NCBI RefSeq assembly: GCF_002994745.2
Contig: NW_020126832.1
Location: forward strand, 62,001 to 126,000
Direction: 5' to 3'
Origin: Rosa chinensis
Taxonomy: Eukaryota; Streptophyta; Magnoliopsida; Rosales; Rosaceae
Length of the DNA stretch: 64,000 bases
Below the pieces are notes generated by a model. It saw nothing but the letters and a program-made list of their open reading frames with translations, was not told the origin of the DNA and did no database searches. The position numbers were made by a program, and so were the translations under genes. Below, one piece after another: positions 58,402 through 64,000 of this stretch (positions within the stretch are counted from its first letter, which is position 1; each line of letters starts with the position of its first letter).

Positions 58402-58570
58402 ACCTTTGCCGCCGATTTGTTTAGATTCTGGGTTTTGCCAAACAAATGAGGCAAAGCGTCAACATTTGTATTTTCGGACTTTAACCGAAATAGAGGCCCA
58501 GTTTGATAAAAGCCAATAAGGTTTTTCATTTTCTTTTCATTGTTTCCAAACTTGGAACTTTTTCTTGTCT
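58402..58570 (-). promoter_or_regulatory. 5' flank of the methyltransferase gene
   Basis: Includes the probable 5' UTR on the minus strand. No TATA element was resolved. Confidence 0.3.
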
Positions 58571-58571
58571 T

Positions 58572-58587
58572 AAACCCTAAACCCTAG
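58572..58587 (-). promoter_or_regulatory. Telo-box pair upstream of the methyltransferase
   Basis: AAACCCTAAACCCTAG, two tandem plant telo-box units, lies about 170 bp upstream of the minus-strand ATG. Telo-boxes are common in promoters of plant translation-machinery genes. A role here is inferred. Confidence 0.5.
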
Positions 58588-58983
58588 ACCTTGAACTCCA
58601 TTGCTTCAAACTCAGAATCGATAGTATAAAAGAGTCGATCAACAAACCTCGGGGAATTAAAGCTGGTTCAAGATATTGTGGTAATTGAGACTGGTGACGA
58701 TTTGGGAGTATTCACTTCATTTGTTGGCCGCCATTGTTTTACAATTTGATGAGATAAGATGCGGTTGTTTTTATCCTGCTGGGTTATTATTATTGTCCAG
58801 CAAGGTTTTTAACGAGACAACATGAAACGCGTCCAACACTATATCATTCATTAGTAGACATGTAAGGGGGAGTACTGTTACAACTATTATATATGTGATT
58901 GTTCATACGTGTAAATACTAATTTGTGAGGTAAACACTAACTCTTATATAAAGAGGTCTAATGAATGAATCACAGACTTTTTG

Positions 58984-60153
58984 TAATACCCCGAAAATTC
59001 GTTATTAATTTTTGGTAATTTTTTAAAAATTAATAAGTTGGTCTTTAGTACAATTACTTGGTTTGAGGGCGGAGCGAAAGTGTTTCGGACGAATAATTAC
59101 TAGAAACGTTTTACTTTCAAGGAGTTGACTTTTTATTTGTTGAGTTTCTCCAAAAACTTCCTCTCTCTCTCTCCTCTACTGACCCTGACCCCTCACACAA
59201 CCCAAAAACCACCGTGCATGGCACATCAAGGGTCGAAAAGTGGAGGCCGGGCGCCGGCGTTGCTCCAACCTTTTTCTGGCGATGATAGGGCCAGAACCAT
59301 ACATGGTTTTGAAGCTCTCCTCCTTCTGATCACATCCATATTGGCCTTGCAACACGATTCGTTGTGGATTGACCAAAATCTAGAATTGAAGTTCAAACGG
59401 CAAAAATCGCTGATCTAGCTTTCGAGCTTGATCCTGGCCGAATCGACCTTAGCTCCAAGTATAAAGTTTGATCCCCTTTTTGTGCTCTACATTGTGTATG
59501 GTTGGATTAGCCTGGAATGGAGGTCGGAGTGACGGCACATGGGACCCACGTGTAGCCACTGGCGGCGGCGCATGGTCACTTGTCCTGCCTCTGTTGGAGC
59601 AGATCCTTGCTCTGCTATCATCTACTTATGAATACAAGCATTTTGATATATGATTTGTAGCATTTGGAAATCACTTGAGCATGTTAGGGTTTTTAGTGGT
59701 TTCGATTATCTCGGTTTTCGATCCCTGAAGATCCGACTGTTGGATAATCCTTTTTGTTTGGGCGATCTGACTCTAAGAGTGTTCAGAAGACTTTGGACAG
59801 TCTCGGATGATGTTTTATCTCGATTGACGTAGTATTCGGGTTATAGTTCGCATGTTTCGAAGTTAGATGCTTTCGTACCTCAAGTAGTATTAAAATGTGA
59901 CCTTTATGTAACTAGGTACATGACGAAGTTGTTTATATACCAAAGCTTTAATGGATCCTCACTAAAATTTTCTTCTAAGACTTTATATACCAAGTGTTTT
60001 TTGCTGAGTAATTGAAGCTTTGTCTCACCAGGTTTGGTAAGTTCAGTTATTTCATCACCACGTTGGCTTAGCGCGAAACCCTTGTGACATTTATATTTAT
60101 GTTGTGGTAGGAATGGAATTTTGTGTATTTCACCATTAATATTGTTGACAAGC
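58984..60153 (+). mobile_element. Truncated giant LTR, same superfamily as 6653-9461
   Basis: Starts TGTAATACCCCGAAAATTCG. It parallels the solo LTR at 6653 through words such as CGGAGCGAAAGTGTTTCGG, GTTGACTTTTTAT, CTCCAAAAACTTCC and CCTTAGCTCCA. It stops without a 3' terminus where the MITE begins, so it is 3'-truncated. No internal coding domain was found, and the short frames inside are incidental. Confidence 0.6.
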
Positions 60154-60163
60154 TATAAATCAT

Positions 60164-63100
60164 ATAGTCTGAACGGTCGAGATGACTAAATACGATCGAA
60201 AAATGGGTCCCACAAGGGATCCCTTCATAGAATGAGCTTAATATATATATATATATATATAGCTCATTCTACTAAGGGATCCCCTTTTTACGCCATTTTA
60301 AGGAATTTCTTGTGGGACCCACTGTCACACCCCAAACCCGGGGTATGACTTAAGGGGTTCTCAAGTAAGAGAAAGTGTGAATGAAGACCAAGATCGATAC
60401 AATCTTAGCCTAAAAGTAAGAAGTACTTCAGGAGGGACTTTGATTTGAAGAAAGAAATGTAAGTAACCTTAAACCAAATGAAACTATATGTTAATCAAGC
60501 AACAAAATACATTATTTGAACTAGAAAACTGTAGATGAAGAACTGAAAGCTGACTCAATAGAGTTACAACGAAAGGGAGACATAAGTGGACTAGAAAGTT
60601 AAGGCATGAACAACTTAACTTTGGAGATCTACTAAACCTTCATTTATGCAGCAATGAACTTGAAACTTTCCAGACTAAAAGTAACCATGTTAAAGAAAAA
60701 CATACTAAATTTTCAAGCAAAACGGAGTTCGAGAAGTAAGGGTGAAGATGGATGTAGATGGACTTAACTGTCAGGTTTTAGGAAAAAAATATATTGCAGC
60801 AACAAAGTCAACTTAGAAAATTCGCCAAAAATTCATTGTAAGTCCAACCGTCAAGAAATCAGTTTCAAAACGAGCATTAGGATGCATAGTTCATTACACA
60901 CAAAAACCAGAGGTTAAATAATTCAAGTGGAAGTTCAAATGTCAATAGAAAATCAGAGGAGACATTTAGAGTGCTGGAACTTTTCCAAATGTAGACCAAA
61001 TTTGGAAAAATCACCGAAAATTCACCACATATCAAAATAAGACAAAATTTTACAAATCCTTTGTTAACTAACAGAAAAGAAACATATCAAAATTTCAGAA
61101 TAATTAGGGGCCAATAAGTTGGGAAAAAGAAATACCAAAGAAGGCTATGCTGCAGGGCAGTTTCTGCAAAATTCCAGCTAACTGACTTTTCTTTGGGAAG
61201 AAGCTAGGTGTTTGAACTTATTTTGTTTTGAACGAAACTTGTTTGGAGAAAGTCTTGGAATGTCCAATTTTAAAGAAAACAAAGCTGAGCTGAAATCAAT
61301 ATTGAAGGATGAATAAAAAATAATAACCAAAAATTACGCTGAGATATAACTAGAGATTTGAAAAGCCAATATGGTGTCTCTATGTAACACTTTCACATTC
61401 TGAACAAATGATAGACAATGATATAAATTAACTCAATCAAACTGAAATCATGAATCTAGCAACAGACCCTCAAGAAAGTTAAATTCATTACTCAAGCACA
61501 AAAGCTACAATGGTCACTAGACTTGCTCCATGAAAACATAACATATAATACAACACAAATGAAAAGAGAGAATACAAAACCCCATGCCATATGGTTGTCT
61601 CATACCCAGGTAACTAGAGCTAAAGCTTCCCTTCGTACAAATACCCAACTATCAACAAGGTCTACAATTTACTACAATCTGGTCCGCATCCGAACTTGCT
61701 CAAAATAATAGCTTAGCTCATTCAAGAGATAAGCTGCCAAAAATCCAGAATCTTACACCACCCAAAGCTCCACTTAACTACTAAACACCATCTAAAAAGT
61801 TCGAGGAAAAGGGGATGAGCATAAACGATGCCCAATAGGGGTTTTTTAAATGTGTAATTATAGTTGTATTAAAAAAAAATCTGAATATGCCCTTCTTGAA
61901 ACAGCTTTGAAAGAAGTTCAGGATAGAAATTTAGTCTGAACTCAAGGAAAAACTCAACGAGATCTCAAACCACAAATAATCCAACAAATAATTGAAACAT
62001 CAGAGAGAAGGAGAATACGTTTCTTTGGTAGTATAGCAGAGGAACTAAAATTCATTGTTCCAAAGAATTCATCAAGTTAAAAACAACTCTTTTATTTTCC
62101 AGATCAAGGCAGAAATCATCACAAGAAAAATCAACACAACTGGAAGGGATTTCAGAATACCTAGCCACTCACTTACATCTCATAATCATATCAAACTGCC
62201 CTCACAAGGGGCTTCCCCGGGGAATTTGGGTTATTGTGCCCATTATAACTCGAGCTTAAGGGTCATTGTGCCCGTAACATAAGCTCCCACAACATACATA
62301 TTGGCCACAGAACATCCACTTCCATTATTCAAACAATTACATGTCTAATTTGGATTTTCAGTAAACAAGAGTAACGAAACATTATTTTCAAAACCAGCTA
62401 AAGCATTTAAAGCATAAGGGGAGTGATTTCTATCTTTGGATGAATTCGTCAAAGCAAGATCTGTTTTGGTGTTTCACTTGTGAAATCATAGTTTTCAAGT
62501 GCTCTGTTGGAATGTAAAGCTGATGGTAATAAAAGTATGTATCGGAATTTGAAAACCCAAAACCAATACTTCGATGAGAATATCAAGTAATCTCAGTCAT
62601 TGTGTAAAGCACAAGATCATAGTTACGAAAGAGTTCAAACGATTCATTTTGAAAATCCCCTACCTCAAGTTCAACATGTGGTTTTCACATGATCACGGTG
62701 CTCAGCGACTTGCTTCAAATCAGTCTCCTCCTCCTGCTTATCTAAAATAAAGATAACTACTTAAAATCGTAATCCAACAACATATCCTAAGTAAGTCCCT
62801 AATGCCAAAGTTATGCTGGTTAGGGACTTTTAACAAACACTTGGTGGGCATGCAGTAGAAACTAACATGCAAGGTTATTTCTCTGTTTTTCCAGCAGCCC
62901 AACCAAAGTGTAAATGAAATTACTTAAACAAGCAACTAAAATCAAGATTCAAAAACTCAAGTATTTGAATTAGGATCAACATGGAAAAAGATACAGCTTA
63001 TAGAAACGTTACCTTGTCATATGGTAGAATGAAGGGTGAAAAACCTTTAGTTTCTTCAAAACCACATGTGAAAGAAGTATAAGGATATACCAGCTCTAGG

Positions 63101-63494
63101 AAGCCAAAGGTTACTGGAATGAAGAAGAAGGAGAAGATCTTTCTCTGAATTGAGCTTTTGTAGAACAGAATGGGTTAAGGTTCAGTGACATTAATTGAGA
63201 AGTGTGGGTCTATTTTCTTTTTCCAGACAGCAAAATAAACACAACGGACTGAACAATAGAGTTGTAAATTCATTCTCATTCTACCAGAGGTGGGGAGCAC
63301 GTGTAGAAGTATCTGGAACCCCTTTTTGGGCCATCTTGTAAAAACAAAAGAGTAGTTTGGTACAAGCTAAAGTTCCTCTAAGTGCTAGACCAACTTATTT
63401 ACGTAAAAAGAATTTATGCTAAAATTTTTGGGTATTACACCCACTTTTCGACCGTATTTTAGCATCTCGACCGTTCAATTTTTAGGGCCTAATG
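60164..63494. mobile_element. ~210-bp palindromic MITE split by a solo LTR
   Basis: The left arm (60164-60323) contains GAACGGTCGAGATGACTAAA and a central TA run. The right arm (63445-63494) is the inverted partner, CATCTCGACCGTTC. Near-matching 10-bp flanks TATAAATCAT (60154-60163) and TATAGATCAT (63495-63504) suggest a Mutator-type TSD. The left arm has its own hairpin around the TA run (AGGGATCCC / GGGATCC). Superfamily uncertain. Confidence 0.6.
60324..63439 (-). mobile_element. 3.1-kb solo LTR inside the MITE
   Basis: A perfect TSD CCCAC (60319-60323 and 63440-63444) bounds a segment starting TGTCACACCCCAAACCC and ending GGGTATTACA. Read on the minus strand it begins TGTAATACCC, like the truncated LTR at 58984, and ends GGGGTGTGACA, like the end of 6653-9461. 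All three therefore belong to related giant-LTR families. No gag-pol was found between the termini, so it is a solo LTR. Inner frames are incidental. Confidence 0.75.
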
Positions 63495-63504
63495 TATAGA
63501 TCAT

Positions 63505-64000
63505 TTCTGATGATCATCCTGGACATAAAAAGTCATCTTCCTGGACATAATTTCTCTTACATTTATTGCAAAATTCATGATCATGAACAGGTAATTCAAG
63601 ACTTTTCATGGAATATTCAGAATCATTGAATATTAAAGATTTTGGCATTCCAAAGCTTAGTTTCATCATAAACCATGATGACTGGGAACTCGCAGCCATT
63701 GAATGGAGAATAGTTCACTAAATTAATTTCCAAAGTTTAAATACTGATGAAATAAAAAAAAATTCCTCAATTTATCAAGACAGTTGTGTATCATGTAGCA
63801 AATAGCCACATGCTATCCAAATATTTAACCTTCAGCATTGCAAGTACTATTGGATGGAGAGAAAGAGAAAAGTTCTTCCAATTACCATTTCAAATATGGT
63901 TGCTAACAGAGATAGATGATCATCAAGTTAATCAAGTTATGGTCCCCAATGAATAAGTCAATAGGGTAATCAGCACCCTGAATCTAGAGCAATACACAAT
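63505..64000. other. Unannotated right edge
   Basis: A 61-codon minus frame (63514-63699) with HDHEFCNKCKRNYVQEDDF hints at a Cys-containing exon, but no family is recognised. The remainder is AT-rich. Confidence 0.35.

Noticed and set aside
58572..58587. Interstitial telomere sequence
   Set aside because: Only two AAACCCT units close to a gene start. A telo-box promoter element is the simpler reading.

Overview
This is a transposon-dense stretch of a plant nuclear genome, and a core eudicot is clear. The evidence is AT-rich intergenic DNA with short GT-AG introns, an intact NAC gene, a plant METTL21-type methyltransferase, an F-box/FBA gene pair, and abundant Mutator-like (MULE), CACTA, Copia and giant-LTR elements. 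Rosaceae is only a guess from the style of the repeats and proteins. Very little of the window is functional host coding sequence. The two convincing intact genes are the NAC transcription factor (39192-40289, +) and the lysine methyltransferase (57724-58401, -).

Left part (1-16850): a decayed En/Spm-type transposase tail; a 5.3-kb non-autonomous LTR element (LARD-like) with 487-bp LTRs and a GAATG target-site duplication (TSD), inserted into a small ~80-bp minisatellite; a 2.8-kb solo LTR; an unidentified 217-codon ORF in a LINE-like setting; a 398-bp MULE MITE with a 9-bp TSD; a decayed CACTA transposase tail next to a ~72-bp hairpin repeat array; and a 1.1-kb poly-A retroposon with 16-bp TSDs.

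Middle part (16853-36598): a three-level nest in which every level has a TSD. The outer element is a MULE of about 7.5 kb without long terminal inverted repeats (TIRs). It looks VANDAL-like, with convergent transposase and accessory genes and a short motif (CAGTAGCTTT) scattered through introns and UTRs. A 12.2-kb TIR-MULE (24268-36472) sits inside it with its own, only lightly damaged, transposase gene. A 5.7-kb CACTA (28801-34498) sits inside the 76-bp first-described intron of that transposase. The CACTA carries five exons of a host HCF173-like gene (CIA30 domain), with reading frame and splice sites intact. Exon phases would allow MULE-CIA30-MULE chimeric splicing.

Right part (36599-64000): a second retroposon sharing the 3' tail of the one at 15.4 kb; the NAC gene; a Tourist-like element; a broken fragment of an NDB-type NAD(P)H dehydrogenase; and two tandem F-box genes. 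The first F-box gene is broken by two solo LTRs (144 bp and ~1.17 kb) and the second by a full Copia element (49643-54935, - strand). Then come the methyltransferase gene, a truncated giant LTR, and a MITE split by a 3.1-kb solo LTR.

No tRNA, rRNA or CRISPR was seen. All element boundaries come from reading TSDs and termini by eye.
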